DNA of 26,926 bases from DATFAS01 sp035254305 (GCA_035254305.1 DATFAS010000137.1:1-26926); one strand, 5' to 3'. Shown: positions 7,418-15,893, numbered from the stretch's first letter. The notes: a model not told the origin generated them from the letters alone. A program made the numbers and translations.

Positions 7418-8740
7418 TTATTTAGAAGTAAACATAGACGCAGGAATACGATCATTACGAATAAGATCATCATAAGATTCCCTTTGTACGACCAACTCTG
7501 CTTGACCATCCTTCACGAAGACAACACCAGGGCGAACAATACGATTATAATTATTTGCCATAGCATACCCGTAGGCACCCGTACAGGATACAGCTAGAAT
7601 ATCTCCTGACTGAACCTCTGGTAGCTTGATATCCCATATTAACATGTCCCCTGATTCACAGCATTTTCCGGCAATCGAAACAACCTGTGAAGCTTCTTCT
7701 CTTCCTCTATTTGCAAGCATTGCTTCATACTGTGCCTGATAGAGTGCAGGGCGAATATTATCTGTCATCCCCCCATCAACAGACACATAGGTTCGAATAC
7801 CAGGAAGTGTTTTAACGGAACCAATGGTATACAAGGTGGTTGCCGCATCTCCTACAATACTGCGACCAGGTTCGATCCATATTTCGGGTAACGAATAATT
7901 TACGGCAGTAAATTGCTTTCTCACTTCTTCCGTAATTGCAGAGATATATTCTTCAGCTACTAACGGGCTATCTTCTTCTGTATACCGGATGCCAAATCCT
8001 CCGCCTACATTCAAGACTTTCACCTCATACCCCGTTTCATCACGAAGCTTAAATAAGAAATCCGCCAACTTCTCTACAGCGGCAATAAACCCAATCGTTT
8101 CAAAAATTTGCGATCCAATATGAGAGTGTACACCTAAAACCTCGAAATGATCCATCTGCAATGCTTGTTTCATTGCTTCTAATGCTTGACCAGTATTAAT
8201 GCTAAAGCCAAACTTCGAATCATCTTGTCCAGTCGAAATGTATTCATGAGTATGTGCTGAAATACCTGGAGTAAGACGAAGGAGAATTTTAACCTGACTA
8301 GATGTTTCCTCTGCTAAGGAATGTAGGAGTTCAAGTTCATATAAATTATCCACTACAAAACAACCTACCTTGGCTTCGAGTGCCATATGCAACTCTTCGA
8401 TGGTTTTGTTGTTTCCATGGAAATGAATATGTTCAGCTGGAAACCCAGCCTTAAGAGCTGTATAAAGTTCTCCTCCTGATACAACATCTAACACAAGTCC
8501 TTCTTCGGCTATCAACCTACACATAGCAAGCGAGATGAAGGCTTTACTTGCATAAGCCACTTGATAACGAAATCCTGTCTTCTCAAATGCACGGATATAG
8601 CTTCTGCATTTCTCTCTAATAAGTTTTTCATCGTAAACAAAAAGGGGGGTTTTAAATTGATTAGCTAATTCTAATGTGTCGCATCCGCCAATTTCGAGAT
8701 GACCTTTATCATTAATGATTGAGTTTCCATGTAGATACAT
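7418..8740 (-). CDS. lysA: Diaminopimelate decarboxylase LysA
   Basis: A 440-aa PLP enzyme that converts meso-diaminopimelate to L-lysine and CO2, the last step of lysine synthesis. The fold is an alanine-racemase-like TIM barrel with the PLP lysine in VAYASKAF (K66), the HIGSQ loop, GGGFGIRY (phosphate binding) and IEPGRS, then a C-terminal beta domain with the active-site CCESGD and the tyrosine motif GAYGYAMANNYN. The ATG at 8740 gives the same N-terminus as B. subtilis LysA; its ribosome site GAGGAGGG lies a little far, about 13 bases. The position next to spoVAF and ppiB matches B. subtilis. A promoter lies at 8835-8863, with a terminator-like hairpin between it and the gene. Confidence 0.96.
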   Translation of the reverse strand: MYLHGNSIINDKGHLEIGGCDTLELANQFKTPLFVYDEKLIREKCRSYIRAFEKTGFRYQVAYASKAFISLAMCRLIAEEGLVLDVVSGGELYTALKAGFPAEHIHFHGNNKTIEELHMALEAKVGCFVVDNLYELELLHSLAEETSSQVKILLRLTPGISAHTHEYISTGQDDSKFGFSINTGQALEAMKQALQMDHFEVLGVHSHIGSQIFETIGFIAAVEKLADFLFKLRDETGYEVKVLNVGGGFGIRYTEEDSPLVAEEYISAITEEVRKQFTAVNYSLPEIWIEPGRSIVGDAATTLYTIGSVKTLPGIRTYVSVDGGMTDNIRPALYQAQYEAMLANRGREEASQVVSIAGKCCESGDMLIWDIKLPEVQSGDILAVSCTGAYGYAMANNYNRIVRPGVVFVKDGQAELVVQRESYDDLIRNDRIPASMFTSK

Positions 8741-8775
8741 GAATTTCTTTTGTCCCTCCTCAGATCCCAAATACT

Positions 8776-8802
8776 AAAAAACCCCGGCGCAAGAACGCTA
8801 GG
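8776..8802 (-). terminator. Terminator-like hairpin in the lysA leader
   Basis: On the minus strand CCTAGCG pairs with CGCCGGG (six pairs including one G-T, one A-C mismatch) around a 6-base loop, followed by G and six Ts. It lies after spoVAF but also after the likely lysA promoter. It may end spoVA transcripts, attenuate lysA, or both. Confidence 0.5.
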
Positions 8803-8834
8803 TAAAATTATTTATTCATTCTTTATATCTATAA

Positions 8835-8863
8835 GTTATACCATTTCAGAAGTGAAGTGACAA
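8835..8863 (-). promoter_or_regulatory. Sigma-A-type promoter of lysA
   Basis: TTGTCA (8863-8858) and TATAAC (8840-8835) are separated by exactly 17 bases, a good vegetative promoter. It begins 15 bases downstream of the spoVAF stop and would give a leader of about 88 bases before lysA. Confidence 0.6.
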
Positions 8864-8877
8864 CCTGCTGGCCCAAC

Positions 8878-10410
8878 TTATGTTCTCTTATCATTTAGTG
8901 GATGAACAATGCTCGGTCTTTTTTTCATAGAGGGAATAGACGGTCGAATGATAATATTTTTCAATGCCGGCCAGTTAAAGGGAATGAATGGCCATAAATA
9001 AGGTGTATTCAAGGATGTTGTCGAAGCTAACACCACAAGCAATAATGTCGTTGTAATCATAAATCCAGGAACACCAAACAAATAGGTAGTAAGCAATAAC
9101 ACCAATCGAGTAATTCGATTCGCTAAGCTTAGTTCATAGCTTGGTGTGGCAAAGGTTCCTATGGCTGCAACAGCAAGATAAAGAATCGTTTCTGGAACGA
9201 AAATTCCAGCCTTCATAGCCACTTCACCAACCATTACAGCAGCCACCAAACCCATAGCAGTTGCTAGCGGAGCAGGCGTATGAACAGCAGCTAAGCGCAT
9301 TAAATCTGTACCAATCTCCGCAAAGATAAATTGTAAAAACAATGGGATATGCCCTATTTTAGACGGACCAATAAAATTGAGAGAGGGTGGCAAATAGTTC
9401 TGATGCAAAGCAAAGAACATCCAAAGTGGCAACAAAAATAGGGAAGAAAAAATTCCAAAAAATCGAACCCATCTTAGATAGGCTCCAACCATGGGCTTCT
9501 GCCTAAATTCTTCTGCGTGCTGGACATGGTGAAAAAAGGTTGTAGGTGTAATCATAATACTTGGAGATGTATCTACGAAAACAAGGACATGCCCCTCTAG
9601 TAAATGACTGGCAGCAACGTCAGGCCTTTCTGTATAACGAACCATAGGAAAGGGATTCCAGTTCTTCCCCATGATAAATTCCTCTATCGTCTTCTCTGCC
9701 ATGGGAACCCCATCAATTTCTATTTCCTGGATCTTTTCCTTCAATAAATGGACGAGTCCAGGGTCGGCAATGTCCTTTATATAACTGATACAAACATCCG
9801 TTTTTGATCTTGTCCCCACCTGCATCATTTCCATACGAAGTCGTTCATCACGAATTCTTCTTCGTGTTAATGCTGTGTTGACCACAATATTTTCAACAAA
9901 CCCATCTCTAGAACCCCGAACCACCCGTTCTATATCCGGCTCATCAGGATTACGCCCCGGATATTCCCTAGCATCAATCATTAATCCTATATCTTCATCT
10001 TCAATCAGTAAGAGAATAACGCCCGCTAGGGTCTTATCAATTGCTTCATCAAATGTTTTTACTTTTTCCACTGACAGATTGGTTAAGTATCTCTCAAGAA
10101 AATGCTTTAAAGAATCGGGAACGATTTCCTCTCTTTTCAACTTAGCTAATAAATTCATAATAATGGTCATCGATTTTGAATCAATTAACCCATTTATATA
10201 GAAAAAAGCAGTGTCTTTTTCTGCAAAATTCATTTCCCGAACCTTCACATCATAGCTAACAGTGGCTGCCATTCGATCATTTAATATCTTTTTATTAACT
10301 TCTAACTTCTTAAAGAACTTCAAGTTCTTTTTATCCTTGAGTGGTTCATGAGCTTTTGTCTCTTCGTTTTTTTCAGTCTTATCAACCTTTTCCGGAGCCT
10401 TAGTCAACAT
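8878..10410 (-). CDS. spoVAF: Stage V sporulation protein AF (GerA-family membrane protein)
   Basis: A 510-aa protein related to the A subunit of spore germinant receptors (GerAA family), encoded at the end of the spoVA operon. It has a charged N-terminal extension (about residues 1-45, rich in Lys and Glu), a large soluble region with GVPMAEKTIEEFIMGKNWNPFPMVRYTERPD, and a C-terminal block of membrane segments starting near residue 315. Motifs typical of the family include GHVLVFVDTSPS and EIGTDLMRLAAVH. I chose the ATG at 10410 because AAGGA lies nine bases upstream; the ATG at 10419 would touch the ribosome site. It overlaps the end of spoVAEa by 11 bases. It is not essential for sporulation in B. 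subtilis and is linked to germination. Confidence 0.92.
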   Translation of the reverse strand: MLTKAPEKVDKTEKNEETKAHEPLKDKKNLKFFKKLEVNKKILNDRMAATVSYDVKVREMNFAEKDTAFFYINGLIDSKSMTIIMNLLAKLKREEIVPDSLKHFLERYLTNLSVEKVKTFDEAIDKTLAGVILLLIEDEDIGLMIDAREYPGRNPDEPDIERVVRGSRDGFVENIVVNTALTRRRIRDERLRMEMMQVGTRSKTDVCISYIKDIADPGLVHLLKEKIQEIEIDGVPMAEKTIEEFIMGKNWNPFPMVRYTERPDVAASHLLEGHVLVFVDTSPSIMITPTTFFHHVQHAEEFRQKPMVGAYLRWVRFFGIFSSLFLLPLWMFFALHQNYLPPSLNFIGPSKIGHIPLFLQFIFAEIGTDLMRLAAVHTPAPLATAMGLVAAVMVGEVAMKAGIFVPETILYLAVAAIGTFATPSYELSLANRITRLVLLLTTYLFGVPGFMITTTLLLVVLASTTSLNTPYLWPFIPFNWPALKNIIIRPSIPSMKKRPSIVHPLNDKRT

Positions 10411-10978
10411 TATATCCATTCCTTTCCAATATCATTTCAACGGCCTTTGTTGTAATCGGCGCTCCGTGCAAAACATGATCTGCCCCTTGCATCTTGCCAA
10501 TATCTCCTATTCCCACGATAATAGGTGCTTCAATCTCACTTAGAATATCGACTGTATCTCCATAAATATGTGCAGGCTGCCCCTTATGCTCATTTCCATC
10601 CTTATCAACTAAGTGATGTGTAATTTCCCCACTTGCGTTCACACAGTAATCCACTGCAACCCCCTGAACCATAGGTGTATTGGATGCTACAGCTACAATC
10701 CCTAATAGGTTAATTTCAGGATGATTCGCAACTATTTCAATAGCTCTCTCTCCATCCCCCTGATCTCCGTTTCCATTATCATCAAACATAACTAGCACGG
10801 GATCATATTTAGCCAATTTAATTTGCTCGACAATTTCTTCACCGGTTAAAGGAGTTGGATTTCCTCCTGATCTCGAGATACATCTTCCACCTACATTTCG
10901 TGCAACCTCTTCAATTGCTTTTTGAGCCACCTGATCTCCATCGGTTATAATAATGACATCTCGCTTTTCATTTGCCAC
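10400..10978 (-). CDS. spoVAEA: Stage V sporulation protein AE, soluble long form (SpoVAEa)
   Basis: A soluble protein of about 192 aa encoded in spoVA operons and present in spores; its molecular role is unclear. The N-terminal DVIIITDGDQVAQKAIEEVA and GGRCISRSGGNPTPLTGEEI are characteristic, followed by VMFDDNGNGDQGDGERA and a C-terminal IVGIGDIGKMQGADH. Two GTG starts are possible: 10987, which overlaps the spoVAEb stop as GTGA, and 10978, which has AAAGGGG eight bases upstream and gives a protein starting MANEKRDV. I chose 10978. It lies between spoVAEb and spoVAF, overlapping the latter. Confidence 0.9.
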   Translation of the reverse strand: MANEKRDVIIITDGDQVAQKAIEEVARNVGGRCISRSGGNPTPLTGEEIVEQIKLAKYDPVLVMFDDNGNGDQGDGERAIEIVANHPEINLLGIVAVASNTPMVQGVAVDYCVNASGEITHHLVDKDGNEHKGQPAHIYGDTVDILSEIEAPIIVGIGDIGKMQGADHVLHGAPITTKAVEMILERNGYNVD

Positions 10979-10983
10979 TTTAT

Positions 10984-11337
10984 TCACCCCTTTGGTTTAA
11001 ACACTAATGCACCTAAAAATCCAAAGACAATGGCTGCGGATATTCCTGCACTCGTTAGTTCGAAAATTCCCGTTATAATTCCAATCAATCCATGTGATTC
11101 AGCTTCCTGCCAAGCTCCATGATAAAGCGAATGACCAAAGCTTGTGATAGGCACCGTAGCACCTGCACCAGCAAAATCAATTAAAGGATCATACAATCCA
11201 AATCCATCTAATACTGCCCCTGCCACAACTAATGTCGTCATCACATGGGCAGGTGTCATCTTAGTGAGATCCATCAACAATTGCCCTATCACACAAATAA
11301 GTCCACCTACTGCAAAAGCAATGAAATATTCACTCAA
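10984..11337 (-). CDS. spoVAEB: Stage V sporulation protein AE, short membrane form (SpoVAEb)
   Basis: A 117-aa membrane protein with about four hydrophobic segments, part of the channel that moves Ca-dipicolinate into the developing spore. It shares the motif DFAGAGATVPITSFG with SpoVAC, showing the known relationship between the two. The start is TTG at 11337 with GGGAGGTG eight bases upstream, three bases after the spoVAD stop. Confidence 0.93.
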   Translation of the reverse strand: MSEYFIAFAVGGLICVIGQLLMDLTKMTPAHVMTTLVVAGAVLDGFGLYDPLIDFAGAGATVPITSFGHSLYHGAWQEAESHGLIGIITGIFELTSAGISAAIVFGFLGALVFKPKG

Positions 11338-11340
11338 CTT

Positions 11341-12357
11341 TTATGCACCTCCCTCAACGACAACCCCATGGGCAATACATGGAATAGATTCTCCTTGTTG
11401 GAAACTCGTTGGACTAAAAAGAGCCCCTGTTGCAACCACCAACACTCTTTTAAATGCCCCATGTCGTATTCGATTCATAATATGACTATAAGTAACAACT
11501 GCACTACAACCACAGCCACTTCCCCCCGAGAACACCTCTTGATTAGGAGCATAAATCATCATGCCACAATCCGTATAAACTGGGTCCATATTGTATCCCA
11601 TATCCTTCATTAAGTCTTTAAGGATGGCATACCCAACCTTTCCTAAATCTCCAGTCACAATTAAATCGTAGTCATCTGGATTTCGATCTAAATCAGAAAA
11701 ATGGGTGGTTAATGTATCAGCAGCAGCCGGAGCCATGGCTGAACCCATATCAAAGGGGTCTTTAATCCCAAGATCGACAACCTTCCCTATGGTGGCATGG
11801 GTAACCTTCGGCCCGTCCCCTCCCTTCCCCACAATGGCTGCCCCTGCACCCGTTACTGTCCATTGAGCATAGGGAGGTTTTTGTCCTCCATATTCCGTAG
11901 GGTAGCGAAATTGTCTTTCAGCTGTTGAGTTATGGCTGCTGCATCCAGTTAACACGTAGTCAGCAAATCCAGCATCAACTAATGCCGATGCTAAAGCTAA
12001 CCCTTCCATTGAAGTTGAACAAGCACCAAACAAACCAAGCATGGGTAGATCTAATTCTCGACCTGTATAATTGGCCGTAATGATTTGATTTAGTAAGTCC
12101 CCAGCTAGCCACATATCCACTTGTTCAGATTGTAATTTACTTTTTTCAATTGCAGTCTGAGCAGCTTCCTTCATCATTCTTTGTTCTGCCTTCTCCCATG
12201 AATCTTGCTTAGCATAATTATCTGAATGAATGGTATCAAATTCACTAGCAAGTGGACCTTTCCCTTCAAGTGGCCCCACCGAAACTCCTGAACCGAGAAT
12301 ACGAATATCTGACGTGAACTGCCAAGTTTGCCGACTTACTCTTGCATGTAGGTTCAT
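11341..12357 (-). CDS. spoVAD: Stage V sporulation protein AD (dipicolinate-binding, thiolase fold)
   Basis: A 338-aa soluble protein with the fold of beta-ketoacyl synthases. In B. subtilis it binds dipicolinic acid and is essential for its uptake into the spore. The motif GLFGACSTSMEGLALA marks the position of the thiolase nucleophile Cys. SSHNSTAERQFRYPTEYGGQ and GSGCGCSAVV near the C-terminus are strongly conserved in SpoVAD. The ATG at 12357 has GAGGAGG seven bases upstream. It follows spoVAC by 32 bases and precedes spoVAEb by 3, so the three are one transcript, as in other spore formers. Confidence 0.96.
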   Translation of the reverse strand: MNLHARVSRQTWQFTSDIRILGSGVSVGPLEGKGPLASEFDTIHSDNYAKQDSWEKAEQRMMKEAAQTAIEKSKLQSEQVDMWLAGDLLNQIITANYTGRELDLPMLGLFGACSTSMEGLALASALVDAGFADYVLTGCSSHNSTAERQFRYPTEYGGQKPPYAQWTVTGAGAAIVGKGGDGPKVTHATIGKVVDLGIKDPFDMGSAMAPAAADTLTTHFSDLDRNPDDYDLIVTGDLGKVGYAILKDLMKDMGYNMDPVYTDCGMMIYAPNQEVFSGGSGCGCSAVVTYSHIMNRIRHGAFKRVLVVATGALFSPTSFQQGESIPCIAHGVVVEGGA

Positions 12358-12389
12358 CAAAAATCCTCCTCTCGTTTTCAAATTTTTTC

Positions 12390-12863
12390 TTAGGAAAATA
12401 TAAGTTTTTTTATTAAAGCAACAACAAAGGCAGCCACAACACCATAAACAATGACAGACCCTGCCAGTTTAAACATATTACCGCCAACCCCAAGTACAAA
12501 CCCTTCACTGCGATGTTCAATTGCTGAGGAGGCAATTGAATTGGCAAATCCCGTGACAGGAACAGCCGATCCTGCCCCAGCAAATTGACCAATATTATCA
12601 TAAACTCCAAGACCTGTTAAAATCACAGAAATGAAGATCAAGGTGGCTACCGTTGGATTTCCTGCTGTTTTTTCCGTGAAATTAAAGAATGCAATATAGA
12701 AGTTCGATATAGCTTGGCCTAAGGCACATATGAATCCACCTACCACAAAAGCCTTTAAGGAATTCATAAAGATATTTTTCTTTGGACGAAATTCCGCAGA
12801 TCGTTTTTGATATTGTTCTTTTGACATTTGAAATTTCTTACGTGATTTTATATTTCCAGCCAT
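12390..12863 (-). CDS. spoVAC: Stage V sporulation protein AC
   Basis: A 157-aa membrane protein of the SpoVA dipicolinate channel, reported as mechanosensitive in B. subtilis. A basic N-terminus (MAGNIKSRKKFQMSKEQYQK) precedes four to five hydrophobic segments and the motif FAGAGSAVPVTGFANSI, similar to SpoVAEb. The ATG at 12863 was chosen because CAGGGAG lies about six bases upstream and the protein then begins as in the family; an upstream in-frame start would add a leader without support. Here it is the first gene of the spoVA operon, because spoVAA and spoVAB, which precede it in B. subtilis, are absent. I found no convincing sigma-G promoter in the 110 bases upstream. Confidence 0.95.
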   Translation of the reverse strand: MAGNIKSRKKFQMSKEQYQKRSAEFRPKKNIFMNSLKAFVVGGFICALGQAISNFYIAFFNFTEKTAGNPTVATLIFISVILTGLGVYDNIGQFAGAGSAVPVTGFANSIASSAIEHRSEGFVLGVGGNMFKLAGSVIVYGVVAAFVVALIKKLIFS

Positions 12864-12969
12864 TGTGATCACTCCCTGCACTTTCAGTTCTCTGATGTAT
12901 AAGTAGAATCCCTCATTTGTCAAAACCTATAAGAGTTAAAAGATGCCAGTGTGGTTCATATTGGATAAA

Positions 12970-13000
12970 ACAAAAAGAGATGGAATTTTTTCCACCTCTT
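12970..13000 (-). terminator. Intrinsic terminator of the spoIIA-sigF operon
   Basis: AAGAGGTGGAA and TTCCATCTCTT form an 11-position stem with one mismatch (13000-12990 / 12985-12975), followed on the minus strand by T-rich sequence. The stem starts in the sigF stop codon. It separates sigF from spoVAC. Confidence 0.82.
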
Positions 13001-13755
13001 CAAATTTGGATCTGATCTTTAATTGTCCTTAAGATCTTCTTTTCTAAGCGTGAAACCTGAACCTGAGAGATTCCTAATCGTTCTGCTACTTCTGATTGGG
13101 TTTGGTCTCTAAAGTATCGCAAAAAAACAATAAGTCTTTCCCGTTCTGACAGTTTACTGATGGCTTCTTTCAGAGCAATTTTTTCAAACCACTTTCCTTC
13201 ATCACTATCTGAAATTTGATCCATCAAAGTTATAGGATCTCCATCGTTTTCAAAAACAGTTTCATGAATGGATGTAGGAGCACGATTAGCCTCTTGAGCA
13301 AAAACAACCTCTTCCGGAGATACTCCAAGCTCAGCAGCAATTTCAGCTACCGTTGGAATTCGCCCGATTCTTTTAGAAAGGTCATCCTTCGTTCTTCTTA
13401 CCTTATTCGCCATTTCCTTAAGAGAACGACTGACCTTAAGCGTACCATCATCGCGTAAGAACCGCTGAATTTCACCGATGATCATGGGAACTGCATACGT
13501 GGAAAATTTGACCTCATAGGATAGATCAAATTTATCAACTGCCTTTAATAGACCGATGCATCCGATTTGAAACAGATCATCCGCTTCATATCCGCGATTC
13601 AAGAAACGCTGAACCACAGACCAAACGAGACGAATATTACAATTAACAAGTTTTTCTCTTGCCTCTTGATCTCCATTTTGGCTGTTTAGGATTAATAGTT
13701 TAACTTCCTCATCGGTCAGATAGGGATGACTAGCGTTTCGTACATCAGTTTCCAT
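13000..13755 (-). CDS. sigF: RNA polymerase sigma-F factor, forespore-specific
   Basis: A 251-aa sigma-70 family factor that starts gene expression in the forespore after asymmetric division. Region 2 includes NIRLVWSVVQRFLNRGYE, DLFQIGCIGLLKAVDKFD and FSTYAVPMIIGEIQRFLRDD. Region 3 contains VSRSLKEMANKVRR, and region 4 has the helix-turn-helix QSEVAERLGISQVQVSRLEKKI. The ATG at 13755 was chosen over a GTG six bases earlier because TAGGGAG then lies eight bases upstream. It follows spoIIAB by 12 bases in the usual spoIIAA-spoIIAB-sigF order. It is held inactive by SpoIIAB until that is displaced. Confidence 0.97.
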   Translation of the reverse strand: METDVRNASHPYLTDEEVKLLILNSQNGDQEAREKLVNCNIRLVWSVVQRFLNRGYEADDLFQIGCIGLLKAVDKFDLSYEVKFSTYAVPMIIGEIQRFLRDDGTLKVSRSLKEMANKVRRTKDDLSKRIGRIPTVAEIAAELGVSPEEVVFAQEANRAPTSIHETVFENDGDPITLMDQISDSDEGKWFEKIALKEAISKLSERERLIVFLRYFRDQTQSEVAERLGISQVQVSRLEKKILRTIKDQIQI

Positions 13756-13767
13756 AGGCACATCTCC

Positions 13768-14214
13768 CTAGTTGCATATTGCTTTATCTTTAACAAGATT
13801 TTTCCGCATCGTAATTCGAGTTCCTAGATTATTCCCCGTTAAGATCTCTATGGAATCCATAAAATTCTCCATAATCGTAAATCCCATTCCTGAACGTTCG
13901 AGCTCTGGCTTCGTAGTGAACAAAGGTTGTCTCGCTTCCTCAATATTTTCAATACCAATTCCCTTATCCTCAACGACAATCTCAATACACTCATCGCTAT
14001 AGCTCGCTATAATTGTAACCACTTGGTCTGCTTGTTCATTATAGCCGTGTATAATCGAATTCGTTACCGCCTCAGAAACTGCTGTTTTAATTTCTTCCAT
14101 TTCATCTAATGTGAGGTCTAATTTGGAAACAAAAGCCGCTACGGCAATCCGTGCAAATGCTTCATTCTCACTACGGGCAGAAAATTGCAAATGCATAAAG
14201 TTTCTATTTTCCAT
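13768..14214 (-). CDS. spoIIAB: Anti-sigma-F factor / serine kinase SpoIIAB
   Basis: A 148-aa GHKL-family ATP-binding protein that binds and inhibits sigma-F and phosphorylates SpoIIAA. The N-box AVSEAVTNSIIHGY (Asn about 52), the G1 box VEDKGIGI and the G2 region SGMGFTIMENFMD are intact. The ATG at 14214 lies one base after the spoIIAA stop, with GGGGGTGG upstream, and the protein begins MENRNFMHLQFSARSENE like its homologues. Near-equal production with its partners is expected from the tight spacing. Confidence 0.97.
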   Translation of the reverse strand: MENRNFMHLQFSARSENEAFARIAVAAFVSKLDLTLDEMEEIKTAVSEAVTNSIIHGYNEQADQVVTIIASYSDECIEIVVEDKGIGIENIEEARQPLFTTKPELERSGMGFTIMENFMDSIEILTGNNLGTRITMRKNLVKDKAICN

Positions 14215-14215
14215 T

Positions 14216-14566
14216 TTAGGCCACCCCCAATAATTGAAGGGCTTCGCCTTCATCTTGACGTATCTTGAGGATTTTAAATAATCCCGATAATTCAAAAAGA
14301 CGCTGGATCATGGGATTAATGGAACAAACAATCATTTCCCCACCTTTAGCCGTGACTTGCTTGTATCGACCAAGAATAACACCAAGTCCAGAGCTATCCA
14401 TAAAATGTAGATGTTCTAGGCTAAGGACAATGTTTCGAACATGATCTTTTAGAATCTTTTCTTCTAGTTGCACCTTTAAGTGTTCTGCCGTATGATGGTC
14501 TAATTCACCTCGCATACGAACAACCAATACATCCGATATGATTTCCAAATCAATATGTAGACTCAA
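14216..14566 (-). CDS. spoIIAA: Anti-anti-sigma factor SpoIIAA
   Basis: A 116-aa STAS-domain protein. Its unphosphorylated form displaces sigma-F from SpoIIAB in the forespore. The sequence GELDHHTAEHLK and the phosphorylation site HFMDSSGLGVILGRYKQ (Ser58) match B. subtilis almost exactly. The start is TTG at 14566 with AAGGAGG eight bases upstream, giving an N-terminus MSLHIDLEI like the family; no ATG fits. It is the first gene of the spoIIAA-spoIIAB-sigF operon. Confidence 0.97.
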   Translation of the reverse strand: MSLHIDLEIISDVLVVRMRGELDHHTAEHLKVQLEEKILKDHVRNIVLSLEHLHFMDSSGLGVILGRYKQVTAKGGEMIVCSINPMIQRLFELSGLFKILKIRQDEGEALQLLGVA

Positions 14567-14604
14567 GCTCACTGCCTCCTTGTAGGTTTTGCGTCTCTTG
14601 AACT

Positions 14605-14634
14605 TGTTTCTACAAGTGAATAGGAAATTCCTGC
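14605..14634 (-). promoter_or_regulatory. Sigma-H-type promoter of the spoIIA operon
   Basis: On the minus strand GCAGGAATT (14634-14626) matches the sigma-H -35 consensus RNAGGAWWW fully. After 12 bases comes GTAGAAACA (14613-14605), close to RNNGAATWW. The site lies about 40 bases before spoIIAA, whose B. subtilis operon is sigma-H and Spo0A dependent. Confidence 0.6.
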
Positions 14635-14650
14635 CAGGCGACAAAACTAG

Positions 14651-14693
14651 AAAAAAATCGAGACGTCATGTCGAAAAAGTTGTCGTCTCGATT
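14651..14693 (-). terminator. Intrinsic terminator of dacF
   Basis: AATCGAGACG and CGTCTCGATT form a 10-bp stem (14693-14684 / 14665-14656) with an 18-base loop, followed on the minus strand by a T run. It lies 15 bases after the dacF stop and uncouples dacF from spoIIAA. Confidence 0.85.
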
Positions 14694-14707
14694 CGTATGT
14701 CTTCCCC

Positions 14708-15874
14708 CTATTCAAAGCCTAAAATCATGCTTTTCATAGATTTTCTCATCATGTCCCACCATGTTGCTTTTTCAATATTGTTTTCAGCTATTAAATTTAA
14801 TTTTGTTATTTCATTTCCTTGTTTCTTAATGACTAATTGACCTAATACATCCCCTTTTTTAACAGGAGCTGTAATATTTGGATTCACAATAATTTCCTTG
14901 TCATAATCAGCAGCCTTCTCCCCTTTCTTAGAAAGGATTCCGAATGCATGTGGGGCAACTAAATTAACTTGTGAAACTATTCCTTTGTTAACAGTAGTTT
15001 GGGCCATGATTTGTCCTTTTTGGACTAATGGATGACTTTGGTACTGAGAGAAGGCATAATCAAACATTTGAGTGATTTCTTGATTTCTTGTTTTTGAATT
15101 CGGTTCACCCATGACCACAGCAATGACTCTCATATTGTCTCGTTTAGCAGTGGCAGAAAGGCAGAACTTTGCTTCTGCCGTGTAACCGGTCTTTAATCCA
15201 TCAGCACCGGGATAAAATCTAACAAGTTTATTCGTATTCACCAACCAGAAGGGACGGTTAGAATCTTTGCGAAGATAATCCTGATAGATGCTTGTAAATT
15301 TAGTAATCCCTTCATGCTTAAGCAGCTCTCTCGAAATCTGAGCAATATCATAGGCAGAAGAATAGTGATTTTCAATGGGCAAACCATTCGTATTAGAGAA
15401 ATGGGTGTCCTTTAAGCCTAGTTCTTCAGCCCGTTTATTCATCTTGTCCACAAACACGTTCTCAGTTCCAGCAAGATGTTCTGCCATGGCAACAGATGCA
15501 TCATTGCCGGACGCAACCGCAATCCCTTTTAGCATCTCTTCTACTGTCATCATTTCACCTGGCTCTAAGAAGATTTGAGAACCTCCCATCGATGCTGCAA
15601 ACTCACTGGTTCGCACTTTATCTGTAAATTTGATATCCCCACGATCTAATGCCTCCATAATGAGCAGCATAGTCATGACCTTCGTAATACTCGCCGGTGG
15701 TAGCTTTTCATGTGAGTTCTTTTCATAGATAACAGTGCCTGTATCAACGTCTAATAAAACCGCCGATTTTGCGTTTTGTGCTAGATCAATGGACTGCTGT
15801 TGTTGCTGAGCAAAACCTGTCATAGGCATTAAGCACAACATACATATCAAAAGAAAAACTATTTTCTTTTGCAT
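14708..15874 (-). CDS. dacF: Sporulation D-alanyl-D-alanine carboxypeptidase DacF
   Basis: A 388-aa secreted or membrane-attached penicillin-binding protein made in the forespore in B. subtilis, where it helps set cortex cross-linking. A signal peptide (residues 1-22) is followed by a short run of five Gln. The S11 catalytic motifs are SITK (S62, K65), SGN (122-124) and KTG (228-230). A PBP5-like C-terminal beta domain follows, and the last 20 residues are amphipathic (WWDMMRKSMKSMILGF), a likely membrane anchor. The ATG at 15874 was chosen because GAGGAGGAGG lies directly upstream. In B. subtilis dacF can be read together with spoIIA; here a terminator separates them. Confidence 0.94.
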   Translation of the reverse strand: MQKKIVFLLICMLCLMPMTGFAQQQQQSIDLAQNAKSAVLLDVDTGTVIYEKNSHEKLPPASITKVMTMLLIMEALDRGDIKFTDKVRTSEFAASMGGSQIFLEPGEMMTVEEMLKGIAVASGNDASVAMAEHLAGTENVFVDKMNKRAEELGLKDTHFSNTNGLPIENHYSSAYDIAQISRELLKHEGITKFTSIYQDYLRKDSNRPFWLVNTNKLVRFYPGADGLKTGYTAEAKFCLSATAKRDNMRVIAVVMGEPNSKTRNQEITQMFDYAFSQYQSHPLVQKGQIMAQTTVNKGIVSQVNLVAPHAFGILSKKGEKAADYDKEIIVNPNITAPVKKGDVLGQLVIKKQGNEITKLNLIAENNIEKATWWDMMRKSMKSMILGFE

Positions 15875-15893
15875 AATCCTCCTCCTCATACAT

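Noticed and set aside
9875..10201. 108-codon plus-strand open frame inside spoVAF
   Set aside because: It is antisense to a well supported gene and has no ribosome site or recognisable protein features.
11144..11613. Two overlapping plus-strand open frames across spoVAD/spoVAEb
   Set aside because: Both are shadows of conserved spoVA genes, with biased composition and no family features.
12896..12923. TTGACA with 16 bases to TATACA upstream of spoVAC, looking like a sigma-A promoter
   Set aside because: spoVA is expected to be read by sigma-G in the forespore. The match may be chance, and no good sigma-G site was found, so I did not annotate it.
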